Shown in pieces: positions 1 through 11,880 of a DNA stretch of 64,000 nt. Origin of the DNA: Nissolia schottii (taxonomy: Eukaryota; Streptophyta; Magnoliopsida; Fabales; Fabaceae); the NCBI GenBank assembly GCA_003254905.1, contig QANU01068405.1:58843-122842 (forward strand). The letters are read 5' to 3'. The translations under genes were made by a program, and so were the position numbers. The stretch's first letter is position 1. Each line of letters begins with the position of its first letter. Below the pieces are notes generated by a model, which ran no database searches, was not told the origin of the DNA, and saw only the letters and a list, made by a program, of their open reading frames with translations.

Positions 1-332
1 TCGCGTTCCTTGGCGGATAAGATTTTCAGGTTGCCGTGCTCGTCGATTGTGAGGGATGCAGGGCCTTGGATGGAGGTGTCTCTGTTGGCGACCCAGAAAT
101 AGTAACTCTGGGACGAGATTCCGAGGTGGAACCTGTTGTCCTGAGAGCCATCGGGCTGGAAGAAACAGAGCGTGAAATAGGCTGATGGTGAGATCAAGCA
201 ACTAGTTGACGTGAGGTTCTGGCCCTGCGTTAATGTGTCTCCGGTCGGGTTGGAAGGGCTTGTAAGGTTTACGGAACAGATTAAAGTCATGAGAAAGCAT
301 GGTAGCGATGCCACTCTGTCGTTGAGAGTCAT
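1..332 (-). CDS. S-domain receptor-like kinase, 5' end of exon 1 (copy A, cut by window edge)
   Basis: The minus strand from ATG at 332-330 is open to the window edge (about 110 codons). It is a close paralogue of exon 1 of the complete receptor kinase at 58931. A hydrophobic signal peptide (MTLNDRVASLPCFLM...) is followed by the start of a bulb-type lectin domain with FHLGISSQ and the [10 protein letters not shown] motif typical of S-locus/G-type lectin kinases. Family role: a plasma-membrane receptor whose lectin, S-locus and PAN modules face the apoplast ahead of a cytosolic Ser/Thr kinase. No stop is seen in the visible part. Whether the rest of the gene survives lies outside the window. 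The ATG matches the paralogue's ATG. Confidence 0.82.
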   Translation of the reverse strand, partial: MTLNDRVASLPCFLMTLICSVNLTSPSNPTGDTLTQGQNLTSTSCLISPSAYFTLCFFQPDGSQDNRFHLGISSQSYYFWVANRDTSIQGPASLTIDEHGNLKILSAKER

Positions 333-398
333 TCCTGGTTTGAACCTGCTTTGATATCAATGTGTTGTGAATTCTGCGATGATCGCTTTTTCATTAGC

Positions 399-406
399 TT
401 ATATAT
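399..406 (-). promoter_or_regulatory. TATA-like box of receptor kinase copy A
   Basis: Minus-strand ATATATAA lies about 67 nt upstream of the ATG at 332, at the same place as the TATA box of copy B. One substitution separates the copies just upstream of the box. Confidence 0.5.
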
Positions 407-1288
407 CCAGATCATCTTTCAAACAAGCAGCTAGCACTGTTCAGAAATTCTTTTTAGGTTGTCTTTCTCATGTCCAAGGCTTAGTCTTGAGTAATCTAGG
501 TCGACTCCAGATTCCAGACTTTACTTAAGCGATAATTACTTGGGTCAACTCTGGTTGGTACACTGCTGACAAATTTGAGAAAGGAAAAGTCAAATTTCCA
601 TTTTATAAATTTGTAAAAATCACATTATTAAAATTCTCTTAAGTTAGACCGATTTTCTAACTAAGAAGAGTTTGCAAACTTCCATTGTTAAAAGGAAATG
701 AGGAAGCAACACAGGAACCAGTACGTTGATTGTTAATTGTTAATTAGAATGATGAAAAAGGAAACCTTCAAAGCTTGTGTAACTTTTCATTTATTTGAAA
801 TTTAGAATTGACTACTTAGAATTGACAACAAGGCGCACAAATGAATTTTTTTTATTGTTAGAGTTGAATTATAGACATAAACAGATAACATCTAATTAAA
901 TTTTTTTTTTTCATGTGGTCGTGGACATGCTAACTTCTGTTCGGAGTGAATCAATATTAGAAAGTTCAAATAAAATAAGAACTTAATTGTATGCACCGAT
1001 GATGATGTAAAATTTTTTTACACTGTTATCCAATCAAATGATTTTATATATATGACTATTTGTGTAATGGATAAAAAAGTCAATTATTTTTACTTATGTA
1101 ACAAAATTTATTCACATAATGTAAAATCAATGTATAATAATTAAACTCTTATTTTATTTGAACTTTCTATTATTGAGTTTGTCAATAGCCCAATGATCCA
1201 AATGTCAAAAAATAATTTTTTTTAAAATTATTATTAGAGTGTTTATTCATATTCATATTATACTAATATCCTTTATAGAGTTTATAGA

Positions 1289-1320
<32 letters not shown>

Positions 1321-2122
1321 CTAAAATCCTTTATTGATTTTATCAATATATATATATCATTTATAAATTAGTGACTCACATTTAATGAAGTCACTATTTT
1401 TTATAAATTTTCTTTTAAAATAAAAACATGAATTTCAGTATCATTCATTAGTTTTTAGCAGGTATTGATATCTTTTTTAAAAAAAACTGATGTATCGGAG
1501 AAACATTTTTATCATTATTGTTATTATTATTTTGCTGAACCAATGGTATATACTAAAAATAAAACATTTTTTTAATTGATTTTCTCATCAATTGAAGTTT
1601 GGAATGAGCTGATTCATCAAACAGCTAGTTCACCCTTAGAAAGGGAGTGCAGAAGGGGAGATTACGTCTTCAGGAAAGTTTCTTATATTTTTTTTATTGA
1701 CTAATATTATTCCTTTATTAATATACAAAAAATACAGAGTATGAAGCATACAAAGGTTGTATACAAATTAAATTATTTTATGTAGACAATCCAATCTTTG
1801 AAAGATATATTGCTAAATTATAGAATCATTGAATGTAGAATCATTGAATTATGCGTGAATTCATGGAAAAAATAAAGAGTTAATATAAACTCTGTAGATT
1901 GAAAAGAAAATAAAATAAAAATTATAATAATATTTTAAGGATTGTATGGTATGAGATAGTCTACTACATCATCGATAATCTGACTTTTAAATTATTTAGT
2001 AATACACATTGATTTTTTATGCGAGTTGCGACAAGATTGCTGGTAATTTGAATTACTCAGGTAATCCACATTTTCTTTAAAGTGATAATGTAAAAATGTC
2101 TATCTGAATTAACACATCTAGA

Positions 2123-2600
2123 TAATCCTAAATAATAATAATAATAAAACTAGTAATAATGAAAAAAAAATAGAAATAATAATAATAAGAAGAATAATAA
2201 GAATAATAATAATAATAATACTAAAATAAAAATAATGATAATATAATAATAATAATAAAAAAAGTAATGACGACGACGATGATAATATAATGATGATGAT
2301 GATGATGATAAGTAACATATATTACCTCTTAATCTTTTTTATATGTCAAACAAAGTAATGTAAATTCTAAGTTACATTATCTATGCATACGAAACACAAC
2401 AATGTAACATTACCAGCAATTTAAAAGATGATAATTTTTCTAAAAGGTAATCCATATTGATTAACATCTCTCAGTAATCCTAAATAATAATAATAACAAT
2501 AATAATAATAATAAAATAATTATAAAAATAATAATGAAAATAAAAATAGTAATGATAAAAATAATATAATAATAATAAATAAAAATAATAATAGTAATAA
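2123..2600. repeat. AAT/GAT-rich microsatellite tract
   Basis: Runs of imperfect AAT and GAT trinucleotides occur at about 2130-2310 and 2480-2600, separated by about 170 bp of unique-looking DNA. The same tract exists in copy B (about 63290-63750) with different repeat numbers. Open frames across it are low-complexity artefacts. Confidence 0.8.
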
Positions 2601-2605
2601 CTAAT

Positions 2606-3115
2606 TGTTACGGACTGGGCCATAAAGGCCCATCCTAACAACCCCATGGTCGAAGCCCAATGCTCCGCGGATCATCCTAACTCGGCCGGCCCAATCACAA
2701 GGCCCGGATCGGTTCGGAAAACCCCTCTTCCCACCTTCTCGAAGCTCAACAGCTCCGAGATCCTCTCCTCCTACCAGCTCGGGATAAACCACAACGAGAT
2801 ACTCTCGTCCTCCTTACTCGGGCTGATCGGTTCCGAGACCCTCGACCATTCCGCAACATGCGGACCCGAGATATTCTCCCACCACCGTAACACGTGGAAG
2901 AACCTCAACCACCCCAACTATATAATAACCCGTACCCCAGGTATGAAGATCCGTCCAATTATCACTTACTAAACACCTTAAACCCTTGCTTACTTGAGCG
3001 TTGGAGTGTTTGCGGGTACTCACCACAACGCGAGTCCAGAGAGCTTGCCAGAGACTTCGTCGGACCTCAGAGCTCTAGGATCCAGAGAGTGGACTGAGGT
3101 GCATACTTCGGAACA
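2606..3115 (+). repeat. 5' LTR (510 bp)
   Basis: TG...CA ends. It matches 7270-7762 along its full length, except that the downstream copy lacks about 15 bp near 2930-2943 and has scattered substitutions, so insertion is not very recent. Confidence 0.88.
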
Positions 3116-3135
3116 TTGGTGCCGTCTGTGGGGAA
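3116..3135 (+). promoter_or_regulatory. Primer-binding-site-like sequence
   Basis: TTGGTGCCGTCTGTGGGGAA directly follows the CA end of the 5' LTR, where a tRNA primer anneals in LTR retrotransposons. This form is common in plant Ty3/gypsy elements. I have not matched it to a specific tRNA. Confidence 0.55.
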
Positions 3136-3224
3136 TCTTTTTTTTTTTACGGCATCCCACTTTTCCTTTGGAACCTGAAGCATTCACTAACACCATGCCT
3201 CCGAAGAGCACCAGGAAGACATAC

Positions 3225-6200
3225 TGTAACAACCCGACTTTTCTAGTTCTTTAAGACATTGTCTAGAAAAGAATTAAAAAGATAAAATGAGAAGAAAGGT
3301 GGGATAAAATGGAATAAACTTCTAGTATTGATTTTATTTCTGGAAGATTAGTTAAAAATAGTTATTTTGCGAATTGGTGACGCCCGGATTTAAATTAGGC
3401 ACTATTGGAAATTAATTGTAACTCAATAGGAGTCTGTAACATATATTAATATGAAAATAAATTAAGAATATGTCAAGTAACATTTTAGAATTAATGAAGG
3501 GAATTTTTAGAGCATAACGGTATGTTCGGAATATTTTTAGGACTTCCGTACAAAGAAATAATGCATGGACATAACCTAAAACACACCAAGGGTAAAATGG
3601 TAATTTTGGATGGCCAAGGAAGTGAGAAAAGGGCCACGGCCAGCCCTTCCTCTTCAAAACCGAAATCCATCCCCAAATTCTCCTAAGTTTCCATTCTTCC
3701 AAAACTTCCTAAAACCTAAGCTTTCCATAGATTTCTCCAAAGCTTCTCCAAGGTAAAATCACCATCCTTTGCCTATCATCATCTTAAATTCTCTTCAAGA
3801 CACTCAAGGAAACAAGTTAGCATCAAGGTTAGGGAATTTCTTCAAGAGAACTCCAAGGATTCAAGGTTCTAACCCTAAATCTCCATAATCTAGGGTTTTA
3901 TGTTCCTTTAACTTAAGAGCTTCAAGCAAGCTTCAAGTTTATATTTCCATCACCATAATTCATTCTTAAGCCTCTAAGGAAGGCTAGGAAGAGTTATGAG
4001 TGAGTTTTCATGATATGGTGAAGAGTTGTACTACCATAATCCATGGTTGTGCTAATTAGGTTAAAATGATGTTTTTAGGTCAAGGAGCTTCCACGTAAGC
4101 AAACAAGGCTTAGTTCTCTTGGCTCCTAGCAACAACAAGTTTGTGAAGAGGTGGGTAACTCTAGTTTCTCACCCTTTTGATGGTGGATGTTGTTTATGTG
4201 ATTATGCTTGTGTTTGAAGATTATGTAAGAACATGTGCATATATGTTAGAAATAATGCTAGGACTTAGGGAGATAATTCTGAAGGGTGCTGTGACCTGGA
4301 TTAGATAGGATTATTGTACTTGAATCAGGTATGGAACTCAAGCAGGTGCCATGGGAGATTATGGAGCAAGGAGGAAGAAGAAAGGAAATTAGGTTTTTCA
4401 TCCTCGCCAAAGCATCGTTGAGCGGCCCTCAGGCACCGCTGAGCGATGCTGGGCTGAGATGGAAAGTAAAAAGAGATTTTTTAAAGGTAAGGCGGTGGAA
4501 GAAAAGTCGAGAAAATAAGATCGCTGAGCGATGGAGCTAGTACCGCTGAGCGGTGAAGTTATAACCGTTGAGCGATTCAGCCCTCACCGCTGAGCGATTA
4601 AGCTCAAACCGCTGAGCGATCAATAAATCCGCTGAGCGGTCTAAAGCTGATAAAAGCTGATGGCACCCTCTTGAGGCTTCCAAACTAATTCCTAATGCTA
4701 TGTTATGATTGGAATTTGAACTATGTGAATATATATGTTGTATGATAATAGTTGATGTCGAACATGGAATATGTGAAATCTATGCTGATCATGGTGTCTT
4801 TTTATGCTGATGTGAGTCACTTAGACAAAGGGCATGATAATTAACGATGAGATAAATAAGATACTGAAATGAACCATAGGGAAAAAGTATGCCATGCTGC
4901 AGGTACAGATATGCTGAAACATGCTGAATAGGCCCAATGGCCAATGCTGAACAAGGGCCAATGCCCATATGCTGAAAAATGGCTAAAAGCCACATACTGA
5001 GAAAGAAATGGCTAAATGCCCATGCTGAAAGCTGGCTATATGCCATGCTAAAAGGCCGTGATCACGTGAGCCGCTATGATCCCACTTCAGGAGGTCTAGG
5101 CATCCTGAATGTGGAAGCCCACCACAGGTGGTGTCTATATGGCATACCTGGAGGTGTGCGGGTACCACGCCTATGCATTGTCGAAAGGGGGCAAGCTTAG
5201 GTGGGGAGGTACCACCCCAGCCCACTGTCGAGGGGTCCCGAGGGGGCACACGGCAGGTGGAAGCCCACCGCAGTAAGGTCAGGACAGTGTCGGCCTGCAC
5301 TGGAGGTGTGAGGTTATTCCATCATAGTGACGTCCACAGAGGATGTCATTCTGAGGGTGAATAACAGTATTTCAAGCAGGTTATGCTGTACATGCTGTTA
5401 TATGATGCTACGTGTTGTTATAAGCTGTTATATGCTGCTGAGTGTTACTATATACTGTTATGTTTATGTTGGATGATGCTGTTATGCTAAATGTAGATGA
5501 TTATGTAATTTATTATGCTGAATATACGCTGTTATGCCGTACCGTCAAGAGCCTGCTCAAGACGGATTTCTTACAAACTGTTAATGAGCACGAGAACATA
5601 GTAAACAAGAATAGTTCCCAGATCACCTAATGATGTATGTAAAGCCGTTCAGATAGGCAAGATAATAAAATGGTAGGTTATAGTTTGCATGTTCACTTAG
5701 AGATCTCTGAGCGGCCTGAAGTCCGGCATAATTTGTTAACCGATTCAGGAACTAGAGTTATTTCCACTGAGAACCTACCGTTCTCATTCCCCACTATTTA
5801 TGACTTCAGGTACAGGAGAAGACAACTCATATCTTGATGATGCTGTAGAAGAGCCATCAGCTGAGCCATGAGTGGCTGGTGGATAGACAGATGTTGTATT
5901 TTGATATGCTTTAGCAACTGATATATTCAGTATTTCTGTATATGAGATGTTAGGTTGTGTATTATATATATATATACCTTTTGTGACTTTGTATTATGGA
6001 CCACTTGTTGTATATAGAGATGCTTTAGTAGTATACAGATATACGTTTTGTTATATTATTGATTCCAACGCATGGCTCTATTTTGGTAATGATGCGATGC
6101 AAAATGAATTTTTTTTTTTTACATGGGTCCTTATTTTCCTAAATGATTATTTTTGAAATAGCACGATGGACTATGTATTCCGACCAAGTAGATAACAACC

Positions 6201-6250
6201 TAGTGCACTGTGTTGCCACATACGGGTAATCAGTTAGCTAGGGTGTTTCA
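3225..6250 (+). mobile_element. Solo LTR, about 3.0 kb, Ty3/gypsy-like family
   Basis: Begins TGTAACAACCCGAC and ends GGTGTTTCA, flanked by the perfect 5 bp duplication CATAC (3220-3224 and 6251-6255). No second LTR, primer site or pol lies inside, as expected when recombination between LTRs removes the interior. It shares end sequences and inner blocks (for example a block near 5545-5660) with the solo LTR at 51353-54738. Assignment to the long-LTR Tekay/Del type is by LTR size and TGTAACA ends only. Confidence 0.75.
4408..4645. repeat. CCGCTGAGCGRT minisatellite inside the LTR
   Basis: About nine copies of the near-palindromic core CGCTGAGCGG/AT recur roughly every 25-30 bp. The core recurs in the opposite orientation in the LTR at 13044-17770 (about 14570-14620), so it is an old feature of this LTR family. 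Confidence 0.7.
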
Positions 6251-7269
6251 CATACCGAGTGGTAAATTCCAGGGACACCCGAGGATCTGCACATGCAGAC
6301 TCCCCGGTGGTTCCATCCCAAGTTCCACAAGCATCCACTGCGCTGACCACACCACCAATCCCTCCCATGCCATCACCTCCGCACAGCCCACTGCAAGAGC
6401 AATCTGCCCGAAATGACCTACCTCCTCCATCGGCCCTGGCTGATGTAGTCAGGACCCAAGCTGAAAAAATTGCCTGGTTAAAATGGTAGGGAAACAAAAC
6501 CCCCATAAACAACACTCCATAAACAATATTCCTAAAAGCAAAACCCGCAACCAAGACCCAACAAAAACCACAGCCGCATAAGAACAACCCAATACCACTA
6601 GAAGAATAACATAACAGTAGCAAAACAGAAGCAAAAACAAAAAAATTGAGTCACAGGAATAGAGGCACAATTGCAACGAAGAAGAAAGGAAAAAAGTAAC
6701 AGAAATACTCACAGGATCGAAGTAGAAGATGAAGGTAGAAAGAGAAATCCTCCACACAGGAGAAGCAAGTCCTCAAGATGAATAGCCTCAGGAGAAGAAA
6801 CGCCTTAAAGTATAGGCAAGAAAATGGGAAAATGTTTCGGTACAGGGAGTGAAGAGAGAGTCACAAAATGGTTAGGGAAAGAGCTTATGTAGAAAATGAT
6901 ACGAAATAAAAAGTCTGTGAAATGGTTGGGGTGCCTTCACATACGAAGCGGTTTCGAAAAATAAATTCGAAAATCATACCAGGACATTAATGGAGCACGA
7001 AAAATGAGGCATTTTCCCTCCAAATGCATCATTACATCCCTACCTCGAGTAGCTATCAGCCGTACCCTTGCCACGTGTCTTCAATCAACGGCACCAATAT
7101 CCCCCGCAATGAGGAGCACGTCCCATCAAAGATCTCCAAACGTCACGTCTTCACAAAAGGACCCTGAGTCACTACAACCCACTCCCTCCACAGAGACTAG
7201 AATAGATAAGCTCGACCGACATCAACTCAGACCCCAGTGTTTCACTCCGCATTCTGAGCTGGGGCCTCC

Positions 7270-7762
7270 TGTTACGGACTAGGTCATAAAGGCCCATCCT
7301 AATAACCCCGTGGTCCAAGCCCAATGCTCCGCAGATCATCCTAACTCGGTCGGGCCAATCACAGGGCCCGGATCGGTTCTGAGAACCCCTCTTCCCACCT
7401 TCTCGAAGCTCAACAACTCCGAGATCCTCTCCTCCTACCAGCTCGGCATAAACGACAACGAGATACTCTCGTCCTCCCTACTCGGGCTGATCGGTTCTGA
7501 GACCCTCGACCATTCCGCAACACGCGGACCTGAGATATTCTCCCACCACCGTAACACGCGGAAGAACCTCAACCACCCCAACTATTTAATAATATGAAGA
7601 TCCATCTAATTATCACTTACTAAACACCTTAAACCTTTGCTTACTTGAGCGTTGGAGTGTTTGCAGGTACCCACTGCAACGCAAGTCCAAAGACCTTGCC
7701 AGAGACTTCGTCGGACCTCAGAGCTCCAGGATCCAGAGAGTGGAGATGCATACTTCGGAACA
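7270..7762 (+). repeat. 3' LTR (493 bp)
   Basis: Direct repeat of 2606-3115 with TG...CA ends, followed by the CTAAT duplication. A weak purine-containing tract (CTGGGGCCTCC) precedes it. Confidence 0.86.
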
Positions 7763-7960
7763 CTAATAATAATAAAATAAAAATAATGACGACAACAACG
7801 ACGACAATTAGGACAACAACAACGACAACAACGACAACAACAACAATAAGTAATGTACATTACGTTGTAATCCTTTTTATATATCAAACAAGGTAATGTA
7901 AATTCCCAGCTATATAACCTAGGCATAACAAGCACAAGAATGTAACGTTACTAACAATTT

Positions 7961-9539
7961 ATCAAGTGACAATCTTTCTAAAAGGTAATGTAGATTACCT
8001 GGTAATCTTGGAGGCAATGTATCAAACGCCCCCTTAATACTTTTTTAATTTCTATAAAAAAAATATTTAAATTTATAACAAGTTTCATAGTTTGTTATAT
8101 ATTCTTTTGCTAATTTCATCATTATTCTCTTACAAATCCTCATATTAATCCTCTTACCAACTTCGATGATTGACACTTGACAAATGTTTTTTACTTTACC
8201 CCCTCCCAATGTCAAGTGTCATTCACCAAAGTTGGTAGAAAAATTTATAGGAAGATTTAGTTTTTGATTGAAAAAAGCATTTCATTAAAATGCCACCCAA
8301 CTATTAACACGGGGAAAGGATGTTACAAAGGAGCACTTCAATGGTGAATAGTACCCATAAGACACTTCAATCGTGTTATGACATAATTAGTTGATACGCT
8401 TTACTTTACCTTGACTTATACTTGTTTAGTTAAATACTTTATTTGGAAAATAGTGAATAATTTGAAATTTTGAAGAACGATTTGAAAACGTAAGCCTTTT
8501 GATTGCGGAAGTACAACATAGTTGATATATTGTACATAAGCAATATTAATTTTAATAGACAAGGAACATACATCAGGGAATACATCTCATAATATTAATC
8601 AACTCTTGATATAATTATAATATCTCTTACTATGTAGTCATAAAACATACATTTGTCATAACAAGCATGGCTAGTATATTTGAATAATATGTTTCACCCT
8701 TAGTGCAACCATCGCACTAGGTGGTCCTAATACATAACTCTAAAACACAAACTATAGTGGTAGGTAGAATAATAATGGATTCCACAGTCTAGCCTCTTGT
8801 CGATGTACGCCATCCTATCACTTCATTGAAGTGAAGTCCATTTGATCCCTTAAGGATAGCTCAATGCTTCATTCATTACTTCTATCCTCCTAGTCACGAT
8901 ACGGTAGAGAGAGTGGGGTGAGAAACTGACCTTAAACTAGGTGACACTCTATCACAACTGTCGTTCGAGATCATGGTACTAAAGGTGATAGCCTGCAATA
9001 TTCATTTCAATTATCCTCTTTAGTCTATTTCTAAACGGTTACCATTTACCCTAATCTTGATTAACATACATAAGCATACTTAACTATACATCAGTCACAT
9101 GGTATATTGTTCGATTTTTTGGCACCCATAATTGTCATTGACATGCAAGGGAATAATTCCCTTATGAAAGCCTCTATCGTCACATGATTTTCATAAAAAT
9201 ATATATTTAAATAATATCCATTAATTAAACAAATAGGTATTTAATAGAAGAACTTAAACTATTATATAAAGTATCCTTTAAAATAAAAATATTGAAAATG
9301 AAATCGTAATGCGTAATGATTTCTGCTTATATTCTAATGGAATACTCTAAATTGACATAACTACTAAAATAACTGAAAACTACTCCACTACAAAGTAAAG
9401 CTCACAAAAGATCTAAATTGTTGGAAGCTACTAAAGGAGAGGAGGAATTTTTTCTCCTTTGACACTGTTTGCCAAAGAAATTACCAAATTGCCTTCGTTT
9501 TCAAACATATTACCCATATACCACTGTTTGGGTTGACAT
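7961..9539. other. Noncoding region, no gene recognised
   Basis: AT-rich DNA with no credible reading frame or splice structure on either strand. It holds the fold-back at 8153-8238. The stretch at about 8690-9110 reads like decayed LTR material, but I could not find its ends. Confidence 0.5.
8153..8238. repeat. Imperfect inverted repeat (fold-back, MITE-like)
   Basis: Left arm 8153-8182 and right arm 8210-8238 are reverse complements with a few mismatches, both containing CACTTGACA or its complement. The loop is about 27 bp and T/C-rich. No clear target duplication is seen, so it may be a small fold-back element or the core of a larger MITE. Confidence 0.5.
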
Positions 9540-9720
9540 GGCACCGGCCGCATGCGTGGCGTGCCACGCAGGATTTGCCAACACGGTATGCGATTTTACC
9601 CTGAATTCGCCATCACGGTAGGCGAATCTTTCAAAAAAAATGCGGCTTTGCATTGAAATCGCTAACACGGTTGCCAAATTCTACCTGAATTCGCCTCCCG
9701 GGTTGGCGAATTTAGACCAC
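9540..9720. repeat. GC-richer block of short repeated phrases
   Basis: Four related phrases of the type CGCCaaCACGGTtGGCGAAT recur within about 150 bp, each with internal dyad symmetry. They precede the telomere-like tract and the plant-mobile-domain remnant and may be the edge of that element (inference). Confidence 0.4.
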
Positions 9721-9861
9721 CCGCCGACAAAATTTTAAATATAAACAATATTATTTTGTATTAATATAAATAGTTAATAAACATAATCAATATTAGTTAT
9801 AACTAAAAGTCTAAATGGCTTTTGTTCAATTTATAGGAAACTCTAACTGTAACCGTAATTC

Positions 9862-9985
9862 AACTAACACCCCTAAACCCTAACCCCACCCATAACCCTA
9901 ACCCTAAACCCATGCGTGCCTGACCAAACCCCTAATCCTAACCCCACCACTAGTCCCCCCAAAACCCTAATCCTAACTCATAACC
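9862..9985. repeat. Interstitial telomere-like tract
   Basis: Degenerate CCCTAAA / CCCTAA units recur for about 120 bp, matching the C-rich strand of the plant telomere repeat. The units are irregular and embedded among transposon remnants. This looks like an old interstitial tract, not a chromosome end. Confidence 0.65.
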
Positions 9986-10684
9986 CTAATCGAAAGACAA
10001 CCAAGCAATCAAAGGAAATATTCAAGTATATAATAAGCATCATTGTATGTTTTGTGTTGGATTCTAGTGATGCCTTTGCTGTTATCTGCTTCATTTCTCT
10101 TGACAATGGAGAGCCTCCTCGAAAGTGACTCTTATTCAGCTCTATCCTTCAAGGTTGTGTCCGCCTCCACCATTATTGGATTCAAGCCATCAAGGTGAGA
10201 CTCAATGTTGAAGATCTCCAAGAGCGTGACTGCAACTAGTTTTATGGTTAAAGTAAAGCCTCAGCATTGACACAATTTTCGTGGAATTGAGTAAACCTTC
10301 ATTCTTTCCTCCTCGTTCATGAATTACAGGTTAGGAAGACTGATTGAGGTTGCTAATGGCAAGTTGGCTGAGTTCACCAGGATCATTCCAAGTAATTGCT
10401 TGTTTAAGTTTAAGAACAACCGGCAGATCAGAGATTCACGGGACGATATCTGTTGAGACAATACAAAATCCATGTCGGATATGTAAAATCGAAGTAGACA
10501 CTAATGTGATGAACATTGTGGGATAAATATAAGGAATAAATATATTGCTAATATATCAAAAAAAGACATACAATAAAAGACAAGGATTAAAATGTCTGGC
10601 ATGAAATGTCATTAAAATGTCCATAACAAACCTCTGATACAATGTCACATAAAACCCTAACGAAAATATAATAACCCTATCATA
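9986..10684. other. Unassigned region, possible captured gene scraps
   Basis: No gene can be assigned. After an acceptor-like ttacag at about 10329, a plus-strand frame of about 45 codons (RLIEVANGKLAEFTRIIP...) has protein-like composition. It then hits a stop and has no recognisable partner exon. I do not recognise it. Confidence 0.3.
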
Positions 10685-11880
10685 TCGGCTACCTACGACA
10701 AGCCATGGGGTGGTCTACGGTCGGGATCAGACGTGCCAGGCTGGGAATAATGAGTATATGGGGTGGTGGGGGGTAAGGGTATGGTGCTGGTGGGTAAGAC
10801 TGTGATGGTGGGTATGGGTAATGGTATGGTGATGGGTAAGGGTAAGTGTATGGTGGTGGTGGGTAAGGGTACAGAAGTGAAGGTGGTGGCTTAGCAGCGT
10901 CGACCGTGGGTGCCACAGTGGCCTAAGATGGAGCAGTCTGCTATGTAGAAGACGTGGATTCGTCGACAGTGGGAGCACGTCGTCATCTGTCGGCTAGTCC
11001 AGTTCTTCTCCTTCGGCGTGGCCTCCGATCACCCCGGTCATCGGTATCGGTGGGAGGCGGCACGTTGGTCGTGGGAGCTGGAGCGAACTGAAATTGTGAA
11101 ACCCTGATGTGGTCGTGCTCCTGACAGGCAGATAGGATATCCTCCATAGATGATCGGAGCTTCTCCATCGTAAATGCTCCTGGATTAGGATCTACCGACA
11201 ATGACAATATCTGCTGCGCAATGTCAACCTAACAACGTTCAAACACAAATAGTCATGATCAATAATCCAACACAAATGGGTGATGATACAAATGAGTAAT
11301 AAAATGTAAAACGTACCACAACTCCTACAGGTGCCGAGTCTCGACCGATCCAACGTCAAGTAATCTTCTTATACCACTGCATGTATTGTGACCGTGCGGT
11401 GAGAGGCTCATGCAGTGGGGAGCAAGTGGCAACTCGGGCAGCCCGATCGTCCCAATAGGTAATATACTGGTGGTGCACATCTGGCCAATTTTGCTCGGTC
11501 TGTCCAGCCAATGTAATGCTATGGAGATGATCAGGCTAGTGCGGCCTCCTTGGTATGGGCTGATGCATACCAAACTGCCGCATCACTCGATCGGGCTGAT
11601 GCCACTCCACAAGGAAAAAGCAGATCAATGGGACTATGGCCCGCCAGATCGCCTGCCCTGCCATACAGAAACCCGGGAGGGCTGCCACTATCTCTGGTGT
11701 GTATGGCTGCTACACAATCTAGGAAAAGTGAACAAAATTAGTGTGCACTTATTATCGTATAACTAAATAATACAAATGAACAAATAAATATATAATTACC
11801 TCATTTTTCTTCAAGTTATCAAAGAAGTGACGATAATAACGGAGTATCCTCATAATCATCGTTATCTGAAAAAATACGTT
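10685..11880 (-). pseudogene. Plant mobile domain (MAIN-like) protein, 3' exon remnants
   Basis: Three minus-strand coding blocks are visible. At about 11878-11812 a small exon reads ITMIMRILRYYRHFFDNL. At about 11720-11330 lies the most diagnostic block, with FLVEWHQPDRVMRQFGMHQP, a WDDRAARV stretch and a YMQWYKKIT end, typical of the plant mobile domain fused to MULE or gypsy elements or domesticated as MAIN/MAIL genes. At about 11225-10690 a Pro/Tyr-rich tail carries YPYPPPPYTYPYP runs. The middle block has at least two in-frame TAG codons and no upstream exons are found, so the gene is broken. It probably belonged to a transposon. Confidence 0.62.

Larger units (their letters stand above)
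3195..6489 (+). pseudogene. gag N-terminal remnant, interrupted by a solo LTR
   Basis: A short frame starts at ATG 3195 (MPPKSTRKTY), is interrupted at 3224 by the solo LTR with its CATAC duplication, and resumes in the same phase at 6256. It runs to a stop at 6487-6489 through a Pro/Ser-rich stretch. A basic MPPK-type start soon after the primer site is usual for plant Ty3/gypsy gag. About 90 codons remain in total, and the capsid core and all pol domains are missing. Recognition rests on position and composition, so identity is inferred. Confidence 0.5.
2606..7762 (+). mobile_element. Non-autonomous LTR retrotransposon (Ty3/gypsy-type leader) split by a solo LTR
   Basis: Two direct LTRs (2606-3115 and 7270-7762) begin TGTTACGGACT and end CTTCGGAACA. 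The insertion is flanked by the 5 bp duplication CTAAT (2601-2605 and 7763-7767). The empty site, with a single CTAAT, is present in the paralogous block at 63741-63745. A primer-binding-like site follows the 5' LTR. Without the nested solo LTR (3225-6250) the internal region is only about 1.1 kb and holds a short gag start but no protease, integrase or RT. It is a LARD/TRIM-like deletion derivative that would need proteins from another element. At 6490-7269 I see no coding sequence. Confidence 0.88.
1..7960. repeat. Segmental duplication, copy A
   Basis: This block (minus the insertion at 2606-7762) aligns end to end with 58600-63938 in the same orientation. It includes the start of a receptor kinase, its promoter and about 2.5 kb of AT-rich upstream DNA. 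The copies differ by substitutions, microsatellite lengths and private insertions. Similarity stops at 7960 here and 63938 in copy B. Within 333-2605 I see no gene, only AT-rich DNA, an (AT)n run near 1285-1315 and AAT/GAT microsatellites at about 2130-2310 and 2480-2600. Confidence 0.88.

Noticed and set aside
2118-2318. Low-complexity Ile/Leu/Ser frame (and similar at 63560-63913 and 7606-7935)
   Set aside because: Encoded by AAT/GAT/AAC microsatellites.
9862-9985. Chromosome end
   Set aside because: Telomere-like units are degenerate and flanked on both sides by ordinary transposon DNA.
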